Notes under the pieces: generated by a model | What the model was told of the DNA's origin: nothing | Databases searched by the model: none | Seen by the model: only the letters and a program-made list of their open reading frames with translations | Made by a program: the position numbers and the translations under genes | In this document: piece by piece, positions 15,872-23,418 of the stretch | Layout of the letters: each line of letters starts with the position of its first letter | Position numbering within the stretch: the stretch's first letter is position 1 | Assembly (NCBI GenBank): GCA_016290875.1 | Contig: JAEEVL010000026.1 | Coordinates: 1-46,952 of the forward strand | Length of the DNA: 46,952 nucleotides | From: Ruminococcus sp. | GTDB lineage: Bacteria; Bacillota; Clostridia; Oscillospirales; Ruminococcaceae | Direction of reading: 5' to 3'

Positions 15872-16450
15872 CTATGCTTTTAGATATATTGTCTTGCAGT
15901 TATCGAATTTACAGTCCTTGTTCTCAAAGCCGTTCCCATTAAGATTACTGTTTACGAAAGTACAATTGATGAACTGACAGTTTATCCAGTCAGTATGTTC
16001 AGCATATGAATTCATAAAAACGCAGTTTTCAAATATACAATTCATCACAATACTTCTGAATTCTTGGTATTCGTTTTCAACCGGACAAGCTCCTGGACTT
16101 CCGGCAATACTGAAACGGAAGAATTTTGTATTTTTGAAAGTTCCTTTCATAACGCTGCAATTTTTCACTATAATACGCTCAATTACCATATCAACGATAT
16201 TGAAGTTTATAAGTTTTATCTTCCTGATCTCTGTCCGAGTGATGTCGCCGTGCGCAATATATAAAGCATCTTTCCTGTGAAGCGGATAATAAATATCTCT
16301 GCCCACCCACTCAGGACAGGCACTTATGCGGTATAAAGGTCTGAACGAAGAAAGACTGTCATCAGTCACCATATAGCATTTGTTCTTTAGGCGTTCAATA
16401 TAACCGTCGATAAGCTTCTGATTCATTCTATCAAATTCTTTAATATTCAT
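15872..16450 (-). CDS. Pentapeptide-repeat-like protein
   Basis: ATG 16450 with RBS GAGGT opens 192 codons. From about residue 70 the sequence falls into five-residue steps with a central Phe or Cys (IVKNCSVMKGTFKNTKFF, then CIFENCVFMNS, CQFINCTFVNSNLN). This is a pentapeptide-repeat right-handed beta-helix. Some such proteins mimic DNA and protect gyrase, but most have no known role. It starts 8 bases after the stop of a similar gene (16459-16947), so the two are one operon and may pair. No signal peptide is seen. Confidence 0.8.
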   Translation of the reverse strand: MNIKEFDRMNQKLIDGYIERLKNKCYMVTDDSLSSFRPLYRISACPEWVGRDIYYPLHRKDALYIAHGDITRTEIRKIKLINFNIVDMVIERIIVKNCSVMKGTFKNTKFFRFSIAGSPGACPVENEYQEFRSIVMNCIFENCVFMNSYAEHTDWINCQFINCTFVNSNLNGNGFENKDCKFDNCKTIYLKA

Positions 16451-16458
16451 AAGGTACC

Positions 16459-16947
16459 TCACTTTTCTTCCGTTTGATTCGGATCATCGTATTCGCATGT
16501 GCAGTTTGTATGCTTGCAGTTTTTAAAGTAATAACTGTCGTCTATGTTTTCCCTACCGGTCTGTTTGCATTCATTGAACTCGCAGTTTATAAATCCGTAC
16601 CCCTCTCCGCCGCAACAGTCAAATTCACAGTTATCAAATTTACACAGCACAGCATGTCCCGTAAAAAGGCCGAGATTCCTGAACGTACAGTTTCTGAATG
16701 TTACAAAGCACAATTCGTAATGCACAAGGGTGAAGTTCTCAAACACTCTGTTTTTAAACTCAGCTTTATCAACGGTCAAGTCCTCTATACTGTTCGGTTC
16801 AGGTATATACGGTTCAGCTTTGATACATAATATCTCTTCATCGTAATCAGGCACGCTTTCAGCCGGCTTCTCATCATCAACACCATAAAACAGATCATCA
16901 TCATAATCATCAAAACTAAATTCATCATAATTGTAATCTTCTCTCAT
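16459..16947 (-). CDS. Pentapeptide-repeat-like protein, cysteine-rich
   Basis: ATG 16947 follows GGAGG. The 162-residue product has an acidic N-terminus (YDEFSFDDYDDDLFYGVDDE), then pentapeptide-type steps from ~55 (AEFKNRVFENF, CTFRNLGLF, CKFDNCEFDCC, CEFNECK, FKNCKHTNCTC). It has about a dozen Cys. The acidic tail with a beta-helix would suit a nucleic-acid mimic, but this is inference. First gene of a two-gene operon. The nearest strong promoter (17261-17289) is followed at once by a strong terminator, so read-through or a weaker promoter in between is needed. Confidence 0.8.
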   Translation of the reverse strand: MREDYNYDEFSFDDYDDDLFYGVDDEKPAESVPDYDEEILCIKAEPYIPEPNSIEDLTVDKAEFKNRVFENFTLVHYELCFVTFRNCTFRNLGLFTGHAVLCKFDNCEFDCCGGEGYGFINCEFNECKQTGRENIDDSYYFKNCKHTNCTCEYDDPNQTEEK

Positions 16948-17163
16948 ATTTATCCTCCATAAACGATAGGCATTTCGCCCATCCGGAAAGTGTATTTTCT
17001 TTTGTAAATAAAGTCTCCCTGAACGTGATATTCAATACGTTAATTTCTGAAACGTGACAATTCTCAACCGAGGAGACATCTGTTCAGCTGAGAATTGTCT
17101 GTGCGCCTCTCGGTGCTCTATTTGCGCATCATCTCGACGCGCTTGTCAAGTTTCCGAACATAA
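16948..17163. other. Intergenic segment with an 11-bp stem and a possible gene end
   Basis: On the minus strand GACAATTCTCA and TGAGAATTGTC form a perfect 11-bp stem around ~20 bases (about 17053-17093). Just upstream a minus frame reads ...KLDKRVEMMRK stop, which could be the tail of a deleted gene. Neither is enough to call a gene. Confidence 0.4.
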
Positions 17164-17164
17164 C

Positions 17165-17254
17165 AAAAAAGAGTCATACTAAATATGTGGACATAGTTAA
17201 CCAGTAGGTTCTACGTCGACATCTTTAATATAACTCTTTCGCTCATTTGAGCTT
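17165..17254 (-). ncRNA. Candidate ~90-base small RNA (promoter plus immediate strong terminator)
   Basis: From the predicted start near 17254 the transcript forms a 4-bp GCTC/GAGC stem, then a 20-position stem (17169-17238) with one mismatch and a few G-U pairs. Its inner GTAG-CTAC hairpin is followed by six U. No protein of more than 11 residues fits. It either makes a free small RNA or attenuates the pentapeptide-repeat operon, whose start is ~220 bases further. Confidence 0.5.
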
Positions 17255-17260
17255 GCACGT

Positions 17261-17289
17261 AGTATATCACATCAGAACTGGGTTGTCAA
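17261..17289 (-). promoter_or_regulatory. Consensus promoter of the 17.2-kb small RNA
   Basis: Minus strand TTGACA (17284-17289), 17 bp, TATACT (17261-17266) with extended TGTGATATACT, matching the promoter at 15815. Confidence 0.75.
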
Positions 17290-17345
17290 TAGTTTTTTCG
17301 TGATAAAAATTAAAAAACCAAAATAATCTGAATTTTATGTCTGAT

Positions 17346-17394
17346 TTGAAATTCTGTCTGCGATTGTATATTATGAAAGCGATGATACGTATCA
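17346..17394 (+). promoter_or_regulatory. Promoter and palindromic operator of the second paralogous membrane protein
   Basis: TTGAAA (17346-17351), 17 bp, TATTAT (17369-17374), then palindrome TGATACGTATCA (17383-17394). Near-identical to 12900-12948. Confidence 0.7.
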
Positions 17395-17426
17395 CAAAAC
17401 AAAGCAATCAATAAGGGGCGATGAAC

Positions 17427-18287
17427 ATGGAGCGTAATGCAGCCGGCATCACCGAACTAACAAATGATGAAAAAGAGAGGATGTTTTCTATGAGTATCAA
17501 TAAGTATAATGCAAATAATAATAACGACAAACGCACAGGTCGTGCTAACCACAGATATGCAGCAGTTGCAGCTGCATTCGCTCTCCTCATTGGAGGAATC
17601 GGCGGAAGTTTTGCTCTCGGCAAGCATATGGAAAAGAACAGCAAGCCCGGCACAGCAGCCGCAGCAGAGGTAACTTCTACATCAATAACTTCTGTCATTG
17701 AGGCAGCAACAGCCGCTGATGACAGCCACGCTCCCGCAGACCTTGACGCATTTGCTCAGGAATGGATCGACAATTACAATGTATGGTTAAAGATCCCGAA
17801 CGGAGCTGTTCAGCACGAAAAAGATACTGTAAGCTTCAAGATGGCTGAAGGCACATATGTTGATAAAGTAGATGCATGGAAAATAACTGATGAAGAATAC
17901 TGTTCAGCTGATGCGATAAATGAGCACCTCCACGCTTTCTGGGCTCCCGGAAGCAAGGCTGACATAGAGGTTCCCGACCTTACAGAGAAGATTGACAGCC
18001 AAACAGCTGAGTATACTGATTTCACAAAGAGCATCTACTTCACTTATAAAAATGAGCTTTATAGAACTGCAGGTAATGCAGGTGTCGAAGGAACAAGAAC
18101 TTCTCCCTCCGCCGAAAAACTGAACAACAATGAAATTCTCGTTCATTGGAATCTCGGCTGGGAAGGCGTAACTGTACCTCAGACCATGCATATTGTATGG
18201 GTAGATGAACTCAATGATTGGCGTGTTGACGATATTGTCGATGGAAGCGAGTATCCCGGCAATTCTACTGAAACAGCAGCAAAGTAA
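17427..18287 (+). CDS. Single-pass membrane protein, short paralogue of the 12981 gene
   Basis: The product has 286 residues from ATG 17427 (8 bases after AAGGGG). The cytoplasmic N-terminus (ELTNDEKERMFSMSINKYN), the membrane helix (YAAVAAAFALLIGGIGGSFAL) and the following KHMEKNSKPGTAAAA are almost the same as in the 12981 protein. The linker is short, without the long Thr-rich run. It has only one extracytoplasmic domain (YVDKVDAWKITDEEYCSADA ... WRVDDIVDG). The common promoter and operator predict common control. Which copy arose first cannot be told. Function unknown. Confidence 0.85.
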   Translation: MERNAAGITELTNDEKERMFSMSINKYNANNNNDKRTGRANHRYAAVAAAFALLIGGIGGSFALGKHMEKNSKPGTAAAAEVTSTSITSVIEAATAADDSHAPADLDAFAQEWIDNYNVWLKIPNGAVQHEKDTVSFKMAEGTYVDKVDAWKITDEEYCSADAINEHLHAFWAPGSKADIEVPDLTEKIDSQTAEYTDFTKSIYFTYKNELYRTAGNAGVEGTRTSPSAEKLNNNEILVHWNLGWEGVTVPQTMHIVWVDELNDWRVDDIVDGSEYPGNSTETAAK

Positions 18288-18413
18288 CTCCTACAAGGCT
18301 ATCAAACTGCTTAAAATTGTATTTAAAGCAAAAATATAAGTATTTGTAACATTACTTCAAATCGCTGCCCATTTGGGCAGCGATTCAGCTATATATAATA
18401 ATCACAAAACAAG

Positions 18414-18446
18414 AAGCCGGACACTCAATGGTGTCCGGCTTTTTTG
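18414..18446 (+). terminator. Terminator after the short paralogue
   Basis: AAGCCGGACAC / GTGTCCGGCTT stem, loop of 6, then T run. A second hairpin without T run (AATCGCTGCCC / GGGCAGCGATT) lies at ~18359-18385. Confidence 0.8.
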
Positions 18447-18460
18447 AATTTTTAATACTA

Positions 18461-18805
18461 TTATCCTTGTTTTAAAATGCGGTAAATAAGCACGTCTAAA
18501 TCCTTGCTGTTTATCGCGCCATCACCGTTCGCATCGAGCTGCTTGTTCCACTTGTATGCCTGCTTGTATTCAGAATACACCCAAGTGTATTTCTTGAGAA
18601 TATCAAGGTCAGTACTGTCGCACTTTCTATCGCCATTAATATCACCAAAAACGTTATCAGAATTAAGATAAATATCCTTTACCAAATCTTTTCTCAAATC
18701 AGGATAAACTATTTTCCAAGCAGTATAGTAATTATATCTATTAATCAGAGACTTACGCTCGGTAAGTACAATTCTTCTTTTGTTTTTGTAATCCTCATAT
18801 GAGGA
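18461..18805 (-). pseudogene. 3' fragment of a dockerin-protein gene
   Basis: The last ~114 codons of a minus-strand gene remain. They end in a full dockerin: GDINGDRKCDSTDLDILKKY ... LDANGDGAINSKDLDVLIYRIL, stop 18461. The second loop keeps the calcium-binding DxNxDGxxxxxD pattern. Upstream, the frame runs on to 19006 only as antisense of a serine-recombinase fragment, so the gene has lost its start and catalytic part. The join lies at or near the 14-base palindrome TCCTCATATGAGGA (18792-18805), which both fragments share. It cannot be a functional secreted protein as it stands, since the signal peptide is gone. Confidence 0.75.
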
Positions 18806-19160
18806 CAATATCTCAGGAAAGATCTCTGACGAGCGTTTTGCTGTACTGTCCGCAGGATATGAGGATGAGCAGAAAAAGCTGAAAGAAAAAGTATCAGAGC
18901 TTTCTGCTTTTATTGAATCAGCAGAGCAGAAGTGTGCCGATGTAAACTCCTTTATAAAGGTAGTGCAGAAGTATGAGCATATCACGGAGCTTACTTCCGA
19001 GATCATGCATGAACTTATCGAGAAGATAGTTGTTTACGCTCCTGAAAAGAGCGATGGGCATCGTACTCAGCAGATTGAGATACACTTCCGCTTTAATGTT
19101 GCTGTCGCTACAGCTATTGCTGACAGCAAAGAATACGACAAAAAGAAAAAGGCTGCGTAA
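18792..19160 (+). pseudogene. C-terminal fragment of a large serine recombinase
   Basis: From just after a stop at 18789 the frame reads SSYEDNISGKISDERFAVLS..., then a coiled coil with QKKLKEKVSELSAFI, then HELIEKIVVYAPEKSDGHRTQQIEIHF. These match the C-terminal part (DUF4368 type) of transposon-linked serine recombinases. The resolvase and DNA-binding domains (about 400 residues) are absent. It is therefore the end of a lost mobile element, joined to the dockerin gene fragment. It is not a piece of the intact recombinase at 21734, whose C-terminus is different. Confidence 0.8.
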
Positions 19161-19210
19161 CTGCGATGTTACGCAACCTTATATTCAAATCACATAAACT
19201 GATTTATGTG

Positions 19211-19273
19211 CGCCGCCCTTATGGAGGGCGATGTTTTTTTGTAATAAGGAAACCGCTCCTTTCGGAGCGGTAC
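19211..19273. terminator. Terminators between recombinase remnant and DUF3592-like gene
   Basis: A + strand terminator (GCCGCCC / GGAGGGCG stem, then seven T, 19211-19240). Next to it is a perfect ACCGCTCC-TTTC-GGAGCGGT hairpin (19251-19270), probably serving the minus gene ending at 19300. Confidence 0.7.
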
Positions 19274-19299
19274 AGATATATCAAATTATCGCAATGTCA

Positions 19300-19686
19300 T
19301 TATTTGAAAATAATAAGAAATAACGGTATAAAGAATATCACCATAAGCAGCAGAACGCTCATGACAATGTCTGCAATATGACCTCTGACAGATAATTTCT
19401 TTATGCAGGCTCTCTTAGGATCTGAGGGATCATAAAAGATCTTGACCGGAGTCCTTCTAAATGTCAAAAAGAATCTTGAATTGAGAGTGAGGAAGTGATC
19501 AACACCATTGACGTTGTATATGAATTGTGAGCGGTGTTTGACCAGTCTGCCGACATAGTTCCCGGAAGTCCATTTGCCAAGGCTCATTATTTTTCGACAT
19601 TCCGCTATCCACCCCGCACTCTTCACAATAAAGAAAACCAAAAGTGCTGACATAGGCAGAAACATAACAAACAAACCATCAATCAT
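19300..19686 (-). CDS. DUF3592-like membrane protein
   Basis: The 128-residue product has a membrane helix at each end (LFVMFLPMSALLVFFIV; IVMSVLLLMVIFFIPLFLIIF). A soluble middle includes RSQFIYNVNGVDHF and VKIFYDPSDPKRAC, the pattern of DUF3592 membrane proteins. Function unknown. Its ATG overlaps by four bases (ATGA) the stop of an 11-codon frame (19683-19718, MIQYREQRTII) that has a stronger RBS (AGGAGG), so it may be translated by coupling. It lies 127 bases behind the lipoprotein gene on the same strand. Confidence 0.75.
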   Translation of the reverse strand: MIDGLFVMFLPMSALLVFFIVKSAGWIAECRKIMSLGKWTSGNYVGRLVKHRSQFIYNVNGVDHFLTLNSRFFLTFRRTPVKIFYDPSDPKRACIKKLSVRGHIADIVMSVLLLMVIFFIPLFLIIFK

Positions 19687-19813
19687 ATTATTGTCCTCTG
19701 TTCTCTATATTGTATCATATGATCCTCCTGTTACTGCCTAATAGACATCATGTATGTGTTGTAAGGCGTTTCAATTACTGAATATTCATAATATCGAACC
19801 TTTATAAGCGATT

Positions 19814-21328
19814 TTATTCAGCATTACTGAAATCAAGTGACTCCAGGAATCTGTCAATGACGAACTTATCATCTGCATATGTATCTCTGTCTATACCAAA
19901 ATAAAACTTCCAAAGCTTTCCGTTGACGATTATCAGATAATCCTCAGCCATTCCATCTTCCCTATTATTTATACCACTTACACACATATATTTATTACTT
20001 CCGACAGAAACTTCTTTAATGTTCAAATCTTTATAGTCATAACCGGATAGCTCGTTATAATCTCTCTGTGCTGCATTTTCAAGGTCACCTTCATAATCTT
20101 CCAAACTAATCTTAAGGTCAGGGCTACCACCGTAGAAACTAACAGCGTCGCTTGAATCATCAAGTTCACGTTCAAGCTCAAGCTTGGATATAAGATTGAA
20201 TGAAGCACCATGGAATGTATAGGAAGGGTAACGCCATTTCTCATATGCCTGTTTTCTCTTCTCGATCTCCTCGTCAGATATTTTTTTAATCACAACAGTA
20301 TCAAGAATATCTTTCAGTTCAGACTTGCTGCCCTCTTCATCACGCATATTAAGAGCTTCTGAGATAGTGTACAAATAACCATTTTCATTGTAATAATACG
20401 TCTTGATTCTATTATTGATATGACCCGTCTTCAAAACATAGGATACGGTCTCGGCGTTATACCCGAATATTTCTTCATTACTACGTTCACATTCAGAAAC
20501 AAACGAATATTTCTTCTCACTTTCATATTCCTCATCTGCAGCCTTTGAGGCATTATCCCATTCATCCTGATGACGAACATTTATCAATAAACTTGGAGAA
20601 CTATAATGTTCAATATCCTGGGCATAATTATATTTCAGCTGAACAGATACTTGGCCACTATCATCATCTTTATAGTCATCTATATACCATTCAGACCCAC
20701 AATTTAGTGAGAACAGATCACATTCATAAGACTGCTGCTCAACAGGAAGATGTGGCGTACCGGTATATTTCACAGAGGAAGCAATATCTCTGAACAAAGC
20801 CTTGACTTTTCCTCTGTCCTCCGGTTTATATCCGTTAATGTCAGCACGCATCTCGCTTCCCTCAACCGTAAGATACAAATAGCTTTCGCCGCTCTCACCG
20901 TTATCATCAATATTGGTCATATGAATAGCTGCTGCATTTATTCCCGGAACATCGAGCTTTTCAGTCTCAACATCTGTAGCAGGATTATTCTTCCTTGAAT
21001 TAATATCTTCAAAGAATACCTGTACGTAGACATCGGCTGTACAGTGTTCAAAACGCTGAGTACCTATTGATAGTTTTTGCAGATCCTTACTTGTAAAGTC
21101 ATAATATGATGCTCCAGTACCATCATCATTCTCATATTTTTCTTCAACGGTAAAATCCTTGTTGAGCTCAAAACTGAAATCATCCAGATCATATTTTTCG
21201 TACGAATCGGAAGTGTATGAAATACCGGATACTTCCGAAGAGCTGCTGTTCTTCTTTCCCAATGAACAGCCTGTACTGGTAAGCATTGCAAAACAAATTA
21301 TAAATGCTGATATTCTTTTGTATTTCAT
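19814..21328 (-). CDS. Secreted lipoprotein with three related domains (family not recognised)
   Basis: The product has 504 residues. A signal peptide ends in a lipobox-like site (MLTSTGCSLG, Cys21), so it should be anchored on the outer membrane face. Three similar segments follow, each opening with an aromatic plus acidic strand motif: YDLDDFSFELNKDFTV (~45), YECDLFSLNCGSEWYI (~205), YTFHGASFNLISKLEL (~375). They read as repeats of one alpha/beta domain. No catalytic motif was found. RBS AAGGAG. The promoter and two palindromes at 21431-21500 suggest repression. Confidence 0.8.
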   Translation of the reverse strand: MKYKRISAFIICFAMLTSTGCSLGKKNSSSSEVSGISYTSDSYEKYDLDDFSFELNKDFTVEEKYENDDGTGASYYDFTSKDLQKLSIGTQRFEHCTADVYVQVFFEDINSRKNNPATDVETEKLDVPGINAAAIHMTNIDDNGESGESYLYLTVEGSEMRADINGYKPEDRGKVKALFRDIASSVKYTGTPHLPVEQQSYECDLFSLNCGSEWYIDDYKDDDSGQVSVQLKYNYAQDIEHYSSPSLLINVRHQDEWDNASKAADEEYESEKKYSFVSECERSNEEIFGYNAETVSYVLKTGHINNRIKTYYYNENGYLYTISEALNMRDEEGSKSELKDILDTVVIKKISDEEIEKRKQAYEKWRYPSYTFHGASFNLISKLELERELDDSSDAVSFYGGSPDLKISLEDYEGDLENAAQRDYNELSGYDYKDLNIKEVSVGSNKYMCVSGINNREDGMAEDYLIIVNGKLWKFYFGIDRDTYADDKFVIDRFLESLDFSNAE

Positions 21329-21430
21329 TATTTTTCTCCTTATATCACTTGAATGCCAAGCTCTCGAGCATTTCTTACAGTAACTTGTAAAAGACTGAAT
21401 TGATGTCTCTCCACTTGAAATTTTTAAATC

Positions 21431-21500
21431 AGTTCACGCGAACTCTTTTAAAGTTCTTTAGAACTTAATATATTCTATCACATTATTTCCCGTTTGTCAA
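21431..21500 (-). promoter_or_regulatory. Lipoprotein promoter with two GTTC..GAAC palindromes
   Basis: Minus strand TTGACA (21495-21500), 17 bp, TAGAAT (21472-21477). Downstream, at the predicted start, is AAGTTCTTTAGAACTT (21451-21466), and next to it AGTTCACGCGAACT (21431-21444). Both hold GTTC-N4or6-GAAC inverted half-sites; the order is opposite to a LexA box (GAAC..GTTC). Confidence 0.6.
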
Positions 21501-21578
21501 TACCTAATCTCTTGTTAAGAAAAAAATATCATAAATATCAAATGCGCCACATATCATTCAAGGAAAGGAGTGCTAATC

Positions 21579-21698
21579 ATGAAAGAAACCATCCATACCA
21601 AAAACAGCTTTCAAACATCGGACAAGGCACAGCTGCAAAAAGCAGTCACCGATAAGATAAGTAAGCTGATAAACCGTCAGGTTAAGAAAGCTGGCTGA
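21579..21698 (+). CDS. 39-residue companion protein of the serine recombinase
   Basis: ATG 21579 follows a strong RBS (AAAGGAG) and opens 39 codons: MKETIHTKNSFQTSDKAQLQ... ending INRQVKKAG. It is basic, probably helical, with no membrane segment. It ends 35 bases before the recombinase start on the same strand, so they are one unit. Short proteins of this kind beside element recombinases may help excision or direction control; that is inference. Confidence 0.7.
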   Translation: MKETIHTKNSFQTSDKAQLQKAVTDKISKLINRQVKKAG

Positions 21699-21733
21699 GC
21701 GCTAACGTAGTAAAAACTAAGGAGGTGAGGTCA

Positions 21734-23305
21734 ATGCCCAAGGTAGGTATATACTGCCGTCTTTCAGTCGAGGACAGGAACAAAACAGACAGCGATCCCA
21801 GTGCAAGCATTCAGCATCAAAAAGCCATGCTGCGTGACTACTGCCATGAACGCGATTGGGAGATCTACGACATCTACGTTGATGACGGGTACAGCGGCAT
21901 TGACCGCAACCGTCCTGAATTCAACAGACTACTGAGAGACTGTGAGAACGGCAATATCGACATAGTTCTATGCAAGGACCAGTCCCGTTTTTCACGCGAC
22001 ACAGTTGTGATCGAGCAGTTCATCAACGACAAGTTTTTAGAATGGGGTATACGTTTCATCGGGCTTGCTGACAATGCCGATACCGATAGTGAAAGCTACT
22101 CCACAATGAGGCTGTTTACAAGTGCCTATAACGAAATGTACGTCAAGGACATATCCGCAAAGATTCGCCGCACTCTCGCCTATAAGCGCGAGCAGGGACA
22201 GTTTATCGGCTCGTTTGCTCCATACGGATATATGATCGATCCGAATAACAAGCATCATCTTATCATTGATGAAGAGACTACTCCTGTTGTGCAGTTAATA
22301 TTCGATATGTATGTCAGCGGATATGGCTACCGAAAAATAGTTCAGCATCTCAACAATGACGGCATTATCAGTCCGACAGAATACAAACGGCAGAAAGGTT
22401 CAAAGTACGTCAACAAAAACGCTGATGCAAGCAATGCAAAAGGTTTATGGACTCAATGCACTATTTCGAGAATACTTGCAAACGAGACGTATACCGGTAC
22501 ACTCGTTCAAGGCAAATCTCACCATATCAGCTACAAGAACAAGAAGCGAAAAAAGGTCGAACCTGAAGATTGGATACGCATACCTGACGCCCATGCGCCT
22601 ATAATAGACAACGATACATGGAGCCGTACACAGGAACGTCTCAACAGCCGTACGAGAGTCGGCAGAGTTTCAAAGGAACTGTCTCCCCTTTCAGGCAAAG
22701 TTAAATGTGCCTGCTGCGGACGTCCGATGAAGCGCAACGTCTACTACAACAAGGCTAAGACTATCAAATACTACAGTCTGCAATGTGCTACCTACAAAAC
22801 AGGTGCTATGAATTGTCCGAACAAGTCAAACATAAGCGGACTTGTACTTGAAAAGAGAATACTTGATGAGCTGAATGCTATCATTGAGCAGTATTGTCAG
22901 ACAGACAAAATAGAGTTCGGAGAAATATACACCGAACAGCTAAAGCAGCTTGAAGCTGACCTTGCAAAGCTCAATGAAAGGCATAGTTCAGCAGAACAGC
23001 GGCTTGTCAGTATGTATAAGGATAAGCTGGACGGCATCATATCAAATGAGGATTATATACTTTTCCGTCAGAGTCTGAGTGATGAAGAACATGAAATATC
23101 CGAGCGTATCAACAGTATCAATCAACAGATAGCGGATTGTCGTGAACGCAAAAAGAATACCGAAGATCAAAAAGCTGTCATAGACAAGTACACTCACTTT
23201 GATAAACTCGAGCGTACTGTCGCAGATGAATTCGTCGACTATATTGAGATAGGAACGCTCAACGATAACGGTGAACGTCTGATACATATCCATTGGAAAC
23301 TATAA
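21734..23305 (+). CDS. Large serine recombinase (site-specific)
   Basis: It cuts and rejoins DNA through a Ser-phosphate link to integrate or excise an element. The product has 523 residues from ATG 21734 (RBS AAGGAGG, 8 bases). The resolvase catalytic domain is ~3-150 (YCRLSVEDR with Ser11; LCKDQSRFSRD). The recombinase DNA-binding domain is ~165-270. A zinc ribbon follows at ~320-375 (CACCGRPMKR ... CATYKTGAMNCPN), then a coiled coil at ~395-490. It is intact. No other mobile-element gene (relaxase, phage structural gene) is adjacent, so it may be left over from a larger element. Together with the remnant at 18792 it marks this as a repeated insertion site. Confidence 0.93.
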   Translation: MPKVGIYCRLSVEDRNKTDSDPSASIQHQKAMLRDYCHERDWEIYDIYVDDGYSGIDRNRPEFNRLLRDCENGNIDIVLCKDQSRFSRDTVVIEQFINDKFLEWGIRFIGLADNADTDSESYSTMRLFTSAYNEMYVKDISAKIRRTLAYKREQGQFIGSFAPYGYMIDPNNKHHLIIDEETTPVVQLIFDMYVSGYGYRKIVQHLNNDGIISPTEYKRQKGSKYVNKNADASNAKGLWTQCTISRILANETYTGTLVQGKSHHISYKNKKRKKVEPEDWIRIPDAHAPIIDNDTWSRTQERLNSRTRVGRVSKELSPLSGKVKCACCGRPMKRNVYYNKAKTIKYYSLQCATYKTGAMNCPNKSNISGLVLEKRILDELNAIIEQYCQTDKIEFGEIYTEQLKQLEADLAKLNERHSSAEQRLVSMYKDKLDGIISNEDYILFRQSLSDEEHEISERINSINQQIADCRERKKNTEDQKAVIDKYTHFDKLERTVADEFVDYIEIGTLNDNGERLIHIHWKL

Positions 23306-23383
23306 AACGCACGCTTGATATCAGAGAGTGCTGCCTCGAAGGTAAAGCTCTTTACCACTCAAACCATATATCCGACTTGATTC

Positions 23384-23418
23384 AAAAAGGAGAACCTTTC
23401 GGCTCTCCTTATTTTTTT
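23384..23418. terminator. Bidirectional terminator between recombinase and flippase
   Basis: AAGGAGAACC-TTTC-GGCTCTCCTT hairpin with A run before and T run after; serves both convergent genes. Confidence 0.85.

Noticed and set aside
17120..17160. Tail of a mobile-element gene (minus frame ...KLDKRVEMMRK stop)
   Set aside because: Only about a dozen codons are readable; suggestive but too short to call.
18806..19006. 5' extension of the dockerin fragment's frame
   Set aside because: It is the antisense of the serine-recombinase fragment, whose protein pattern is convincing; the antisense product (CSADSIKAESSDTFSF...) is not.
21431..21466. LexA/SOS box
   Set aside because: The half-sites are GTTC..GAAC; a Gram-positive SOS box is GAAC..GTTC.
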